Below, piece by piece: positions 12,442-23,545 of a DNA stretch of 64,000 nt. Location of the stretch: the NCBI GenBank assembly GCA_009823395.1, contig CM020520.1, positions 1,726,001 through 1,790,000 of the forward strand, in the 5' to 3' direction. The first letter of the stretch is position 1, and every line of letters begins with the position of its first letter. The notes under the pieces are model-generated. The model worked only from the letters and a program-made list of their open reading frames with translations, ran no database searches and was not told where the DNA came from. Made by a program: the position numbers and the translations under genes. Source of the DNA: Thamnaconus septentrionalis (lineage: Eukaryota > Chordata > Actinopteri > Tetraodontiformes > Monacanthidae).

Positions 12442-13876
12442 ACGCCTCCCCCGCCCCCTCTCCTTCTCTGACCCAGCCTGTCCCCCACCTGTGGTCCAGG
12501 TGTACCCAGTGAGCGCTAGCGGCGGCCTGGTCAGCGAGTACGCCTTCGCCCGCACGGGCCTGCTGGGCTTCATCGGCCCCGGCGGCCTGGCCTTCATCAC
12601 CGGCAAGATGGACGGCCTCATCATGGTGAGCGGGCGACGGCACAACGCCGATGACATCGTGGCCACGGCGCTGGCGGTGGAGCCCATGAAGTTCGTCTAC
12701 AGGGGCCGGTGAGTGAGCGAGGCCTCGTCAGTCGCCGTCTGTTTTTCATCCTGAGTGAGAACAGTGAGGGTCCTGACACCCATACAGTCCTGTTGTGATA
12801 ATGTTCAGGATTAATTATGAAAGGTCAAGGTCAAAGGGCACCTGCATCTCAGCAACGTCAACCAGCCAGAGCTTCCAGCAGAGCATCACTTCTAGCAGGA
12901 CGCCACAAACGTGGATAATGCAGTTTCCTGGACATATAGAGACTTTTTTTTTTTTTTTTTAAATGAATTCATTAAAGCTCCCTAAAGGTCCAGTGTGTAA
13001 AATTTGGCTTGATTTCTGATATATATATACTGTACTGTCCATTTACACATGAATAAAAGTGTATACTTGCAGTCCAATAGAAGTGATTTGGTTTTCCTGC
13101 CATTGGAACAGATCTTCTATGTATTTAAGACTATACTTAGACCAGTAAGGGTAAGGGCCATTTTGCCCCATCATATTTCTAAGGAAGCCTGGTGTGGACA
13201 TTCCAGCTGCCTGACAGCATGCTTCATATCTAGGGTGAGCATTTGCGTCTTTGAATGAACCAACAGGATAGCGGTGTTCTCGGTGACGGTGCTGCGGGAC
13301 GAGAGGATCGTGGTGGTGGCCGAGCAGAGGCCCGACTCCACCGAGGAGGACAGCTTCCAGTGGATGAGCCGCGTGCTGCAGGTAAACGCACCTGGCTGAC
13401 GCCACCTAGTGGCCCACGGGCGTCCCGGCAGCGCTCTCACCCTGTTCCTCTGACTCCGCCCCCCAGGCCATCGACAGCATCCACGGCGTGGGCGTGTTCT
13501 GCCTGGCGCTGGTCCCAGCCAACACCCTCCCCAAGACTCCGCTGGGGGGGATCCACCTGTCGGAGATCAAGCAGCTGTACCTGGAGGGGGGGCTGCACCC
13601 CTGCAACGTCCTCATGTGCCCGCACACCTGCGTCACCAACCTGCCCAAGCCGCGGCAGAAGCAGCCAGGTGTGCACTGAGGCTGGGGGCAGGGGCTTATG
13701 GTGGGTGTGGTTGCTGTCTCATGTTGTTAACGTGTGCTGCTGCTGCTACTGCTGCTGCTTGAACAGAGATCGGCCCCGCCTCTGTGATGGTGGGGAATCT
13801 GGTGTCGGGCAAGAGGATCGCCCAGGCCAGCGGCCGCGATCTGGGCCAGACCGACGACAACGACCAGGTGGGAAGA

Positions 13877-13934
<58 letters not shown>

Positions 13935-15950
13935 TTAAAAGCTCTTGTAGGCCCTTTAGTTCAGTGGGTTAAACAGCTGACTATCATCTGAGGGACCTGA
14001 TTCAGACGAATCACCAGTCTAAATTACACAGCAACTACGGAGGCCCAGACATGACATGTTGGGAAAAAAATCTAATCAATAAATTGCACCCACAATTTAG
14101 ATATAAAGTGCAAAAAATATGAATTTGTCGTTGAAGCTCTGAAACAGACAGTTCAGCAACATCAGCAACAAAGTCACCTAACCAACAAGTACTTGAGTGT
14201 TGCTGTTGTGTTTTTGTGTCTCAGACACACAAAAAAACAGCAATACATACAAAAGACAGCAAGTAAGTTAAATGAAAGGCAGTTCAAACAAATAACTTCA
14301 ACCCGGCAGAACAACACGAGTGTGACACAAAAGTAAAAGACAACGCAGTGATGAAGTTAATCAAACGGTGTGCTCGTAACTCCTCCACTTCCTGTGTTGC
14401 AGTTCCTCTTCCTGTCGGAGGTCCTGCAGTGGCGAGCCCAGACCACCCCGGACCACGTACTCTACACGCTGCTCAGCTCCCGGGTAACAACAACATCAGC
14501 AGCCTCCAGCCCATGAGTCAGGAAGCATGTAGGTCATCAGCTCCTGCAGCAGCTTCTAAACCTGCTCTCTGCTTCCTCCAGGGGGCGGTGTCGAGCTCCC
14601 TCACCTGCCTGCAGCTGCACAAGAGGGCGGAGCGGGTGGCGGCGCTGCTGATGGAGCGAGGGGGTCTGCAGGAAGGAGACCACGTGGCTCTGGTCTACCC
14701 TCCAGGTCTCTGTAACTCTCTCACCTCTGTTTGCAAAGTGAATTACTGCTGATCAGGAGTTTGAATCACCAACGCACCAAAACATGAAACACATAAAAAA
14801 ACAACAAATAAATTGCCAAGCATCTTATTTAAAATACCTTTAACACCTTCAACGAACCCAGATATCCTGTGTGACCTTGGCAAGAGGTCGGTGTGCGCAA
14901 ATCACAAAGGTCCCCCTGGAAAACTAAGTCCATGTCTAACTAACCCACAGTCCCCTCTCAAAGCATTTCTAGGAGGTGTGCCGCATGTCAACACGCACTG
15001 ACCACGTGAGACAGTTGCACTCTGACCTCTGACCCGATGTCCGGCCAGGTATCGACCTGATCGCCGCCTTCTACGGCAGCCTGTACGCCGGCTGCGTCCC
15101 CATCACGGTGCGGCCGCCCCACCCGCAGAACATCTCCACCACGCTGCCCACCGTCAAGATGATTGTGGAGGTCAGTGAGGCTGGAGGAAGAAGAAACGGC
15201 TGCGTTGCAGTCTGGGAGGTGAAAAACTAAAAGTCTTCTTGCTCTCCGTGCTTGTGCAGGTCAGCCACTCGGCCTGCGTGATGACCACGGCCGTCATCTG
15301 CAAGCTGCTGCGCTCCAAAGAGGCCACGGCCACCGTGGACATCAGGAATTGGCCTCCCGTCCTCGACACTGGTACCAAGCTCCGCCCACTAGCTCTGCCC
15401 CCCTCTGACTGCACACTGAGGGCAAAACAATATATTATATCACCGGGAGCCATTGGCTCGGTCCCACTTCAGGGCTCCAGGATCATTTGCTTCTTTACTA
15501 GGCTCGGCACAGTGGCGCCCCCTAACTTCAGAAGAAACAAATCTATTTTAAATTCAAAATTTTACTGGTTGCACATGTTGTTAGTAGATGGAAAATTTAC
15601 TCTAACGCTCTTTTCTCAGCTTTTAAGGGTGAGAAAGATATTTAAATATTTTAAGATTTAAAGGACCAGTGGGCTGTGAGATATTTCCCAGAATTCCCTT
15701 CTGAATCAGCAGCCACTCGCCTCAGTCTCAGTCTTGTCCTCTCTTGTCCCTTCCAAAATAAAATTAGCTTGTGTGTGTGTGTGTGTGTGTGTGTGTTGCA
15801 GACGACCTGCCAAAGAAGAAGCCCCCGGCGCTCTACAAGCCCACCAACCCTGACGGTCTGGCCTACCTGGACTTCAGCGTGTCCACCACCGGCATGCTGG
15901 CTGGAGTTCAGGTGGGCTCAGCGCCAGTCTCAGTTGTCCCCTGGGCCACA

Positions 15951-15994
<44 letters not shown>

Positions 15995-16822
15995 CCCCTC
16001 TCCCTCCCTCACACACACACACTCTTTCCAGCGTTATCCCAGCTGTAGTTCAGCAGTTGAGTCCCAAGAAATCACTGAAATACTAATTCTCCTTTCTGTT
16101 GTTTCTGTTGTTTTTTTATGCTCCTCCTTCTCCTCTTCCTCCACCACTTCCTCCTCCCCCGTCCTCCAGATGACCCACAATGCAGTGGGGGCCTTCTGCA
16201 GGTCGGTGAAGCTGCAGTGTGAGCTGTACCCGTCCAGAGAGGTGGCCATCTGCCTGGACCCCTACTGCGGCCTGGGCTTCGTCCTCTGGTGCCTCTGCAG
16301 GTGAGTTTTCGCACATTCAGCCGCCTGTCCCGCTGTCCCTGCGGCGCCACCCGGTGGCCCAGAATGATGTTGGTGTGTGCGCGTGTGTTTTTTCCTCTGT
16401 GCTGCAGCGTGTACTCAGGCCATCAGTCCATCCTGATCCCGCCGGTGGAGCTGGAGACCAACCCGGCGCTGTGGCTGCTGGCTGTCAGCCAGCTGAGGGT
16501 GCGAGACACCTTCTGCTCCTACAGCGTGATGGAGCTGTGCACCAAGGGGCTGGGCCTGCAGACCGAGGCGCTCAAGGTCAGCTGACGCCACCTCCGCCAC
16601 TCACACATTTTATTTTTCCACATTTCTTCTCCATGTCGCTCCACAATCTCCCAGTTTCTTTTGCAGTAATGAGCAAAGTACAAAAACCCTCTGTCTGCAG
16701 CATTCATGGCCTGGCATTGCCCACTAGAGAGTCATGTGTTGATTCCTGATTGGCTGCCGATCACGAGCAGGAATCTTTCTCGAAAGGCTCTATAAAAATC
16801 CAATTTAGTGTTGTTATTATCA

Positions 16823-16854
<32 letters not shown>

Positions 16855-17639
16855 GTTGAGGTGATGATGTTGTGTGAGGTTGTGTGACCTGTGTGTGTGT
16901 ATGTGCTGTGCCCCAGGCCCGGGGTCTGGACCTGTCCCGGGTTCGGGCCTGCGTGGTGGTGGCAGAGGAGCGGCCCCGCATGTCGCTCACTCACTCCTTC
17001 TCCAAGCTCTTCAAGGACCTGGGCCTGCACCCCCGCTCCGTCAGCACCGCCTTCGGCTGCAGGGTCAACCTGGCCATCTGCCTGCAGGTGGGACCTCAGC
17101 CGCTCGCCTCACGCCATGGCTTTTGGGTTGGGTTTTGTTTTTTGGAACGTGTCTTTATCTTTAGTTAAACATACATGGCACCACAAATTACAGCTTTTCA
17201 CGTGTGAGTCCCAGCCAACCCCCCTCCCAAAACCCACAGCACAGCACAGTAGAGGAGAAGAGAAAAGGGATAATAATCATTTTAAAATACAATAATATAT
17301 AGAAATGTGTGTGTGTGTGTATGTGTTTTTGTGCTGTGAGTGTTTGGTTTCTGGGGGGGGGGGTCACATGATCTCACAGTCCAGACTTCCCTCCTCCTTG
17401 CAGGGCACATCGGGACCCGACCCCACCACTGTGTACGTGGACATGAGGGCTCTGCGACACGACAGGTGCGACGTCTCGTCGACTGCAACACCTTCATTTG
17501 TAGAATGTGACAAAAGCAAGCGCGCTTCTTCTCCATGGAAGTGATGATTTCAACCGGGCGAGATGGATAGAAATTCAGTGGAAGAAGAGGAGACGAAACT
17601 CTGACTGATAAACTCTCAACCTCTCCTCCCACGTTGTTC

Positions 17640-17715
<76 letters not shown>

Positions 17716-20640
17716 CCAGGGTCCGGCTGGTGGAGCGAGGTTCCCCCCACAGCCTCCCTCTGATGGAGTCAGGGAAGGTGAGGCTGCTCTCGCTGTTGCC
17801 ATGACGACTCTTTTTATATACCTATACCCATATATATATATATATATATATTTTTATGTCTTCCAATTGGAAAAAGACGTTTATTTATTGTTTCGGAGCA
17901 GCTGAGTTGGACCATGTGACTCACAGGAAGCAAAGTGAGAGTGGAGAAGAGTTTTTATTTTGTGTTGTTGTGTTGTTTTGGCTTGTTTTCTGAAGGGTGG
18001 GGGAGGGGCAGTGAAAGGATGGGAGCTGAGTGAGCGACAGGCGCTCCGACTGTTTTCTGCATCCACCCACCAGCAGTGAGTCAACGCTGACAGCAGGCCG
18101 CGCCGTCACACGGCCCGCCTGCTGCACTGCCTGCCACCAAAAAAAACCCAACAAAAAAAAACCACATTCATCATCCAAGCTCCTAAAATAAGAGCACATT
18201 GAAAGACGCAGTCAGTTTGACTGCAGGTGGAGCTCACATTCAACACTGCAGCACCAGGAAACAGGCAGATCTCTTCTTCTTCTTCTTCTTCTTCTTCTTC
18301 TTCTTCTTCTTCTTCTTCTTCTTCTTCTTCTTCTTCTTCTTCTTCTTCTTCCTCTTCCTCTTCCTCTTCCTCTTCTTGTGTTTCTGTGTTGTTGTTGAGT
18401 GATGTCAGATTGGAAGAAAAACAGTCCTTGCAGCAACAGGCACACACACACAGGAAACAGGAAGTGGGTGCAGTGGCTCGCAGTGGCTCACAGTCGGGAT
18501 GTGTTCTGGATGAGACTGGATGAGATACAGTGACACACAGGCAAAGTGGAGTGAGGACGAGGCGTTCAAGGCCCCATGGTACATCAGAACGCCGTGGTTG
18601 TTTAGACTCGCAGACAGCCAGTGGAGGGGGGAGGAGGAGGAGGAACAGCCTGAGCGACTGCTCACAGTCAGTCACCCAGTCATTCAGTCAGTCAGTCAGC
18701 CAGCCAGTCAGTCAGTCAGTCAGTCAGTCGGTTGTTGTGTCTCTGGTTTCCAGCTGGTTGTGATGACAGTTGTGATTCTTGGACTCTCCTCCTTCAGATT
18801 CTTCCTGGAGTTCGCATCATCATCGCCAACCCGGAGACCAAGGGGCCGCTGGGAGACTCTCACTTGGGCGAGGTGGGCGGAGCCTCTCCCTCTCTCTCAA
18901 TTGAATTGAATTAATATATGGAATATTTTGTCTTCTCCTTTTGTTGGTTGCTCGTGGCCGCTTGACTTTCTTCCAAAAATGAAACACTGCGAGCAACACT
19001 CAGGTGTCCGTCTGAAAGATGTTTATTAATCTCACAGAGTGCATGCTCGTCCAGGAAATGGCCTCATTATATAGATTCATCTTCTAACACAGGTGTATTC
19101 ATTTAGCTTGTCATCTTAAATGAATGTAAAAATTATTTTCAATTACTTTTAAATGAAAGCTAACACAAAAAACAGGTATTAAGACAACAACATAAGATCT
19201 GCAGGATTTTCTTCACCTCAGTAAAGACTTGAGCTTGATGTTCTTGCGTGGGAGTGACCTGACTCTCCGCCCCCGCAGATCTGGGTGCACAGCGCTCACA
19301 ACGGCAGCGGCTACTACAGCGGCTACGGCGAGGAGGTGCTGCAGTCGGACCACTTCAACTCCAGGCTGAGCTTCGGCGACACGCAGACGGTCTGGGCCAG
19401 GACGGGCTACCTGGGCTTCCTGCGCCGCACCGAGCTCACCGACGCCAACGGAGGTCAGCGTCCTCGTCGGCCCCCTGCTGGCTGCAGACGTGCTGTGCGC
19501 GCGGCGGCGTGGTCTAAAAGTGTGTTTTGTCCCGACCGAAACAGAGAGGCACGACGCTCTGTTCGTGGTGGGAGCTCTGGAGGAGGCCATGGAGCTGCGG
19601 GGGATGAGGTACCACCCCATCGACATCGAGACCTCCGTCATCAGAGCACACAAGAGCATCATGGAGTGGTGGGTTGACTGCTGTCTTCAGAAATAGATAG
19701 ATAGACAGATAACATAGATAGATAGATAGATGTGCTGTATTGATCCCAAATTGGGAAACTGCACTAAAAAAAAAAAAAACATTACAAAAAATAAACTACT
19801 CAGTAATTACAGGAGTTACAAGAACATTCAAATCAATCAACAAACAACCAAAGCAGATGTGCAAAAGTCAGTGCCATTGTGCAGAGGCAGCAATAAGCAA
19901 GGCTTTATAAAGCATCAGTGCAGTCTTCTAGGAAGCAGCATTTAAATGTTGTCATGCAGTATTACTGTGTCATCACGGTGGAGCTGCACTGCCCCCTGCT
20001 GGTGGGAACTGCAGGCGAGGCAATGCAGTTTTATTTATCATAATTTATATATTTGATTCATATTGTGGGCTAGTGGTTCACGCTGTGGCCTCACAGAAAG
20101 AGGGTTGTGGGTTGGATTCCCAGGGTCTCCTGGGACCTTGCTGTGTGGAGTTTGCATGTTCTCCCTGGGTGTGCTGGCTTCTCTCCACCGGGTGTTCCAA
20201 ATGCAAAGTAGCCTAACGATGTTGTTGATTGATTGTAAATGTAATAGTTGCAAGAGGGAGGTTCACCCTTAGCCTTGGCTTCTTTCCTGTCCTCTTCTTG
20301 TGTACGTCTATCATTCATACAAAATAAAACAATCACTCACTCATTATTGATAATGAACGATCAACGTGTCCCTCCTTCCATCGACAGCGCCGTCTTCCCC
20401 TGGACCAACCTGCTGGTGGTGGTGGTGGAGCTGGAGGGCTCGGAGCAGGAGGCCCTGGACCTGGTTCCCATGGTGACCAAGGCGGTGCTGGAGGAGCACT
20501 ACCTGATCGTGGGGGTGGTGGTGGTGACCGACGTGGGCGTCATCCCCATCAACTCCCGCGGCGAGAAGCAGCGTATGCACCTGCGTGACGGCTTCCTGCA
20601 GGACCAGCTGGACCCCATCTACGTGGCCTACAACATGTAG
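2786..20640 (+). CDS. dip2c: DIP2 family protein, DIP2C-like (exons 2-38, lacks exon 1)
   Basis: Disco-interacting protein 2 family, a large cytoplasmic protein with two adenylate-forming (fatty acyl-AMP ligase-like) domains linked to lipid metabolism and neural development. I joined 37 exons by splice sites and phase: 2786-2857, 3414-3518, 3889-4014, 5141-5431, 5582-5704, 6248-6394, 6817-6936, 7806-8003, 8563-8654, 8761-8871, 9090-9213, 9296-9405, 9804-9906, 10036-10100, 10348-10441, 10540-10659, 11578-11692, 11905-12044, 12261-12397, 12500-12708, 13267-13381, 13467-13668, 13767-13867, 14403-14483, 14582-14705, 15049-15170, 15260-15371, 15802-15911, 16170-16300, 16408-16576, 16917-17087, 17404-17465, 17720-17777, 18798-18872, 19279-19453, 19545-19668, 20388-20640. 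They give about 1595 codons and end in the family C terminus DPIYVAYNM and TAG. Exon 1, which should carry the start codon, is not in view. Paralog choice (C rather than A or B) rests on remembered residues such as MNMMHVIS and QKVCQYKAKVACVK. All donors are GT except after exon 18. Confidence 0.93.
3590..3757 (+). repeat. interspersed repeat copy B (pair with 2150-2450)
   Basis: A shorter copy of the element at 2150-2450, lacking its middle part. It lies in the intron between dip2c exons 3 and 4, just after a (TC)n tract (3535-3562) and before another long polypyrimidine tract (3758-3838). Confidence 0.6.
4015..4578. other. dip2c intron 4, first part
   Basis: Holds (CA)n tracts at 4019-4044 and 4232-4276. 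No exon or conserved element is seen. The intron continues through the transposon copy at 4579-5032 to exon 5. Confidence 0.6.
4579..5032. mobile_element. MITE-like element with TTAA ends, copy 1
   Basis: A 454-base element bounded by TTAA at both ends. The inverted ends read GGTCCAGAGTGTAAGAT (left) and, on the other strand, GGTCCAGGGTGTAATAT (right), about 15 of 17 matching. TTAA target sites with such ends suggest a non-autonomous piggyBac-like element; the family name is inference. A related, 3'-truncated copy lies at 12982-13260. No transposase is encoded. Confidence 0.65.
5705..6247. other. dip2c intron 6, nothing recognised
   Basis: A 543-base intron between exons 6 and 7 with ordinary splice sites (GTACGT donor, GCAG acceptor). 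It holds no clear repeat, exon or RNA gene. Confidence 0.5.
6937..7805. other. dip2c intron 8, (TGTC)n tract and unrecognised sequence
   Basis: An 869-base intron between exons 8 and 9. It has a (CTGT)n tract at 6980-7021 and an open stretch of about 500 bases that looks like random intronic sequence. The exon 8 donor is GTCAGG, weaker than usual, but phase and homology fix it at 6937. Confidence 0.5.
8004..8562. other. dip2c intron 9, nothing recognised
   Basis: A 559-base intron with an A/T-rich last quarter and a normal CCCTGCAG acceptor. No exon, repeat family or RNA gene is recognised. Confidence 0.5.
9406..9803. other. dip2c intron 13 with (CA)n and (TGTC)n tracts
   Basis: Starts with (CA)n almost at the donor (9408-9450) and ends with (TGTC)n (9769-9797) a few bases before the CCCGCAG acceptor of exon 14. 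The middle part is unremarkable. Confidence 0.5.
10965..11365. repeat. interspersed-repeat-like segment in dip2c intron 17
   Basis: The stretch ATAGCCACTATATTGGGG, then CCCACAATGCATTGC and, further on, CACTATATAG near 11351, resembles a family of short interspersed repeats that I recall from fish genomes. Boundaries and family are uncertain. The rest of intron 17 (10660-11577) holds nothing recognised. Confidence 0.35.
12982..13260. mobile_element. MITE-like element, truncated copy 2, next to the exon 22 acceptor
   Basis: Begins AAAGGTCCAGTGTGTAAAAT and matches copy 1 (4579-5032) in order: GATAAAAGTGTAT-type, GTGATTTGGTT, AGGGCCA, then CATCATATTTCTAAGGAAGC and CCAGCTGCCTGAC. Homology becomes weak after 13215 but still hints at shared AATGAACCAA, which is part of the exon 22 acceptor region. 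The right inverted end is missing. Confidence 0.6.
13940..14065 (+). repeat. tRNA-derived SINE-like fragment in dip2c intron 24
   Basis: TTAGTTCAGTGGGTTAA resembles a tRNA A box, and GACCTGATTCAGACGAATC about 40 bases on resembles a decayed B box. It follows a long (TG)n tract (13881-13933). It has no intact tRNA fold, so I read it as a SINE relic rather than a tRNA gene. Confidence 0.35.
15372..15801. other. dip2c intron 28, nothing recognised
   Basis: A 430-base intron with A/T-rich middle and a (TG)n tract at 15769-15796 directly before the TTGCAG acceptor of exon 29. Confidence 0.5.
16577..16916. other. dip2c intron 31 with (ATT)n tract
   Basis: Holds an (ATT)n tract at 16822-16855. No exon or other element is recognised. 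Confidence 0.55.
17639..17715 (+). repeat. (TG)n microsatellite at the dip2c exon 34 acceptor
   Basis: About 35 TG units run into the acceptor TTCCAG at 17719, replacing most of the polypyrimidine tract. Similar tracts adjoin the acceptors of exons 8, 17, 19 and 29. Confidence 0.9.
18272..18376 (+). repeat. (TTC)n microsatellite in dip2c intron 34
   Basis: About 26 uninterrupted TTC units followed by TCC/TTC variants. On the opposite strand it is (GAA)n. It lies in the 1-kb intron between exons 34 and 35. The same intron holds a (TA)n tract (17830-17852) and a (CAGT)n tract (18668-18730). Confidence 0.95.
19686..19765 (-). mobile_element. LINE-like 3' tail remnant with (GATA)n
   Basis: A (GATA)n tract followed by TTGATCCCAAATTGGGAAAC and an A-rich run. 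In fish, this order is typical of reverse-strand tails of non-LTR retrotransposons; that identification is from memory. It sits in the last intron of dip2c. Confidence 0.5.
20065..20220 (+). repeat. tRNA-derived SINE-like element in the last dip2c intron
   Basis: GGGCTAGTGGTTCACGCTG matches a Pol III A box, and GGGTTGGATTCCC a B box about 30 bases on. Then GTGTGGAGTTTGCATGTTCT and TCTCCACCGGGTGTTCC follow, a conserved tail seen in many fish SINEs. Boundaries are approximate. Confidence 0.65.
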
Positions 20641-20696
<56 letters not shown>

Positions 20697-21644
20697 AGCT
20701 AGCATGCGTCTGTGTGCCGTGGCTGTTGTCGTTCATTTGACACCCCCAACCCCCCATTCCCTCCACCCCAAACCTAAATCCAGATGTACTGTATTTTGGT
20801 ATTTTGGAACCTGCTTACAACGTGCTTTTTTTTTTATTGTTTTATTTTATTTCTTTTTCTTTTTTGGAGTGGTGTTGTGTTGGACAATCAGCCGACGGAG
20901 CGATCGCTCCATTGGTCGGTTGATTCGCGTCTTTCTTTCTTTTTCTTTTTTTTCTCCTGTTTCAACTTCCTTTCTATCTTCCTCCTCCGTGCTGAACCTT
21001 GTGATCGTCTGTCCCTCCGTCTGTCCCTCCGTCCGTCTGTCCCTCCGTCCGCCGGGATCTGGTCGCAGTAGGAGGCCGTTGGGGGAGCAGCAGCAGCAGC
21101 ACTGTGTCGTGTGGCTGTCGCTCTCTAGCAGAGACACTGTGTCCGTCCAGACACCTTCATGGTCTGACAAAAGAAAAAATACAACAAAAAAAAATCTAAA
21201 ACGCACACATAAAAAAAAAAACAACCAGAAAAAACAAAATCTGTGGGATTGTTATCATTATGATTATTATTATTTCTGTTAGAACGGGGCCAGTCAGATT
21301 ATTGTAAAAAATATAAATATTGTACATAGACATAATAATCTATATGGAGAGGTACCTAAAACACAGTGAGGTATAGTAGCCCCTAATATGCAGCGCTCTC
21401 CACCTGCACCCTGTGTGCGTGTGTGTATGTGTGAGAATGTGTGTGCGTGCGTGTGTGTGCTCATTCATGTCGGTGTCAGTGTGTGACAGGGATGCTTCAT
21501 GCCGCCAACTTCAAGGTTTCACTTCAGAGGCAGAAATTTAAGCAACAACAAGTCAGAAACCAGACGACAACCTTTGTGGAAACACAACTGTGTGAGTCCT
21601 CAGGTGTAAAGTCACTAGAGTCTGGACCGGGGGGGGTCTAGAGT

Positions 21645-21890
21645 GGGACAGAGGGGCCGGATGGATGGAGTGTTTTGGAGGAAACCATGTTGCTTCAATA
21701 AATTGAAAATGTATTCAAGAAAATGAACCAAAGCAAAGTGTTGCAGCAAAATGTGTCCCACGTAGCTCGTTATTGAAATTAAATTTAAAATTTGAATTAA
21801 ATTGAATCTTTTAATTGAAATTAAAACCCTGAGGAAATGGATGTTCGGCAGGCCGCATTTGGCCCCGGGCCGTAGTTTGCCCACCCCTAG
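21645..21890 (-). mobile_element. hAT-like non-autonomous element, copy 1
   Basis: The right end reads GGCCGTAGTTTGCCCACCCC, the reverse of a terminal repeat common in vertebrate hAT elements. Flanking 8-mers TCTAGAGT (21637-21644) and TCTAGACT (21891-21898) match at 7 of 8 bases, as for a target duplication. The interior (ATGTTGCTTCAAT, GAACCAAAGCAAAG) is shared, inverted, with the copy at 25759-26013. Confidence 0.65.
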
Positions 21891-22348
21891 TCTAGACTCT
21901 CTAAATGACTTTTATCTATTCGTTGGGAGAGTGGTGCGCCTTTCACTGACACAGCGCCCCCGGTGGCCCGGGTGACTCGTGCTTGTAACAGACTGAACAG
22001 ATGCAGAGCAGAGAACTGAAGTTATGCATTTCCTGCACCGGGCCAGCTGGAGGCGCTGTGTTTGCCGCATGGCCGTCGTCCGCGCTGTTGCGAGTTAATG
22101 AATCGTAAAAAATAAATGAAATGAAATATGAAAGTTTCCATTCTTCTTAAGGCACAACGGCTGCCAGGTGCTGCTTTTAAAAACGTAGCCACGTTTCAAA
22201 GCCAACGCACTTCCTGCCGAGCAAAGTGTGTGAATGCACAAGAGGAGAGTACTTGAAGTGATCGTGAGCTGAGCACCAGAGGGGCCTGACAGCCATCTAT
22301 TTATTATCTAGTTAGTATTTATTTTAAAGTGGCAGTGCAGACAAAGGT

Positions 22349-22502
<154 letters not shown>

Positions 22503-23539
22503 ATAAAAAAATAAAAAAAAGTGGCCGGAGGAGCGATGCTAACAGGAAGTAGCTTGTAAAAGGGGGATTTTTTTATTTCAACCAGCAGAAGCAGCTTTAA
22601 AAGGCAGCAGATATTCGTTCGGTCGTCGCTTCCAAAACCCATTGGATTAGTTCCTTTAATTTGTCTTCACTACTGTGGTGTCAAGTTGTGATCCAGACTG
22701 AGCATGTGTGGCAGCGAGTTCGCTGTGAGGCATCGTTAGCTATTGACGGTACCCCTTCAGTTTCAGTGCATTTGCATACATATTTCAAAAGAAAAGCACT
22801 GCGGTTTTTCTTCAACATTAATGAAATTGTCCAGAAAGAATCTGAACTTTCACTTCTCCACAACTGTACATTCATTTCTCTTTTGGTGCCGTGATCCTGC
22901 TGCAGAATGTTTTCTTGTTTATGACAATTGAAAAATTACATTGAACAAAAAAAAAAAACATGTTCACAGTCAAAGAAAGTGTATGTACTGTGAACCCACC
23001 CCCCTCAAAAGTTTTACGATTTAACGCGTTTTATTTTCCGAGGAGATTTTCAGCAGGTGTATCTCCACGCTCACTGTGAATCATGGGAGTTATCAGCATG
23101 TTGTGTTTACATCCTTGTGTATTTCTGATGTCATCATTGTTGTTTTTTCCTCCGTTTGGCTTCTTGTGTCAAAAACAATCTAGAAGTAAAGAGAAAAAAA
23201 AGCATATCAGATTTTTCGCGCAGCTTGGCTAACGTAGCATGTCCGGGTCTGTTGGTGGCAGCGTGGCATTTGTGAGTGTGTGTGCGTGTGTGAAGGATGT
23301 AGGAGGACGAGAAGGAGGAGAATCCCATCGGAAACCTGAAAAGCTTCACTGGCGCTTTTGTGGTTGACTGGGAGAGACTGCAAAGTGTGTGTCCGTGTGT
23401 GTGTGTGTGTGTTAATGTAAATAGTGTTGATTTTGTACGGTACAAAGTGTGTGTGACTTGTTTTGTACACATGATAAAAAAGATTAAATGACACTTTTAT
23501 AAGAGCCCGCTATTGGCTCACCGTCACACTATACAGTGC

Positions 23540-23545
23540 AATAAA
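23540..23545 (+). terminator. candidate distal poly(A) signal AATAAA of dip2c
   Basis: AATAAA followed within 40 bases by T-rich, GT-containing sequence. It is the last such signal before the vipr2 promoter region. Confidence 0.4.

Larger units (their letters stand above)
7806..13867 (+). other. dip2c: dip2c first adenylate-forming (FAAL-like) domain, exons 9-24
   Basis: These exons encode the first AMP-binding-like domain. Landmarks in order are NWPPSLEAALQRWG (exon 9), KLWSRSIKLAYNILHKLG (10), VALVFPNNDPVAFMVAFYG (11), the A3-like stretch GVTVTRIALLTHCQA (14), ETIVNVLDFKKDVGLWHG (15), the A8-like stretch GRRHNADDIVATAL (exon 21, 12500-12708) and EDSFQWMSRVLQ (22). Exon 21 is unsplit and contains an internal donor-like GGTGAGCGG at about 12626. 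The canonical glycine- and serine-rich ATP loop of acyl-CoA synthetases is degenerate at the A3 position, as is usual for this domain in the family. Exon 18 ends in a non-GT donor and exon 22 has a transposon-derived sequence just upstream. Confidence 0.85.
14403..20640 (+). other. dip2c: dip2c second adenylate-forming (FAAL-like) domain, exons 25-38
   Basis: The second domain opens with FLFLSEVLQWRAQTTPDHV (exon 25) and runs to the stop. Landmarks are HKRAERVAALLMERG (26), the A3-like LDFSVSTTGMLAGVQM (exons 29-30), YPSREVAICLDPYCGLGF (30), VYSGHQSILIPP (31), LSRVRACVVVAEERPR (32), GTSGPDPTTVYVDMRALRHD (33), FNSRLSFGDTQTVWARTGYL (36) and the A8-like RGMRYHPIDIETSV (37). The last exon encodes NLLVVVVELEGSEQEALDL and SRGEKQRMHLRDGF. 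Compared with remembered human DIP2C, the tripeptide ARK at the exon 24/25 junction is absent. Sequence conservation is very high across these exons, so I regard the gene as functional. Confidence 0.88.

Noticed and set aside
13940..14065. Possible tRNA gene
   Set aside because: Boxes A and B are decayed and no cloverleaf fold is possible, so it is a SINE relic.
18106..18675. Long poly-glutamate or poly-arginine ORFs
   Set aside because: They are translations of the (TTC/GAA)n microsatellite in a dip2c intron.
20644..21282. 212-codon ORF after the dip2c stop
   Set aside because: It opens in (TG)n and runs through T-rich UTR sequence with no similarity to proteins.
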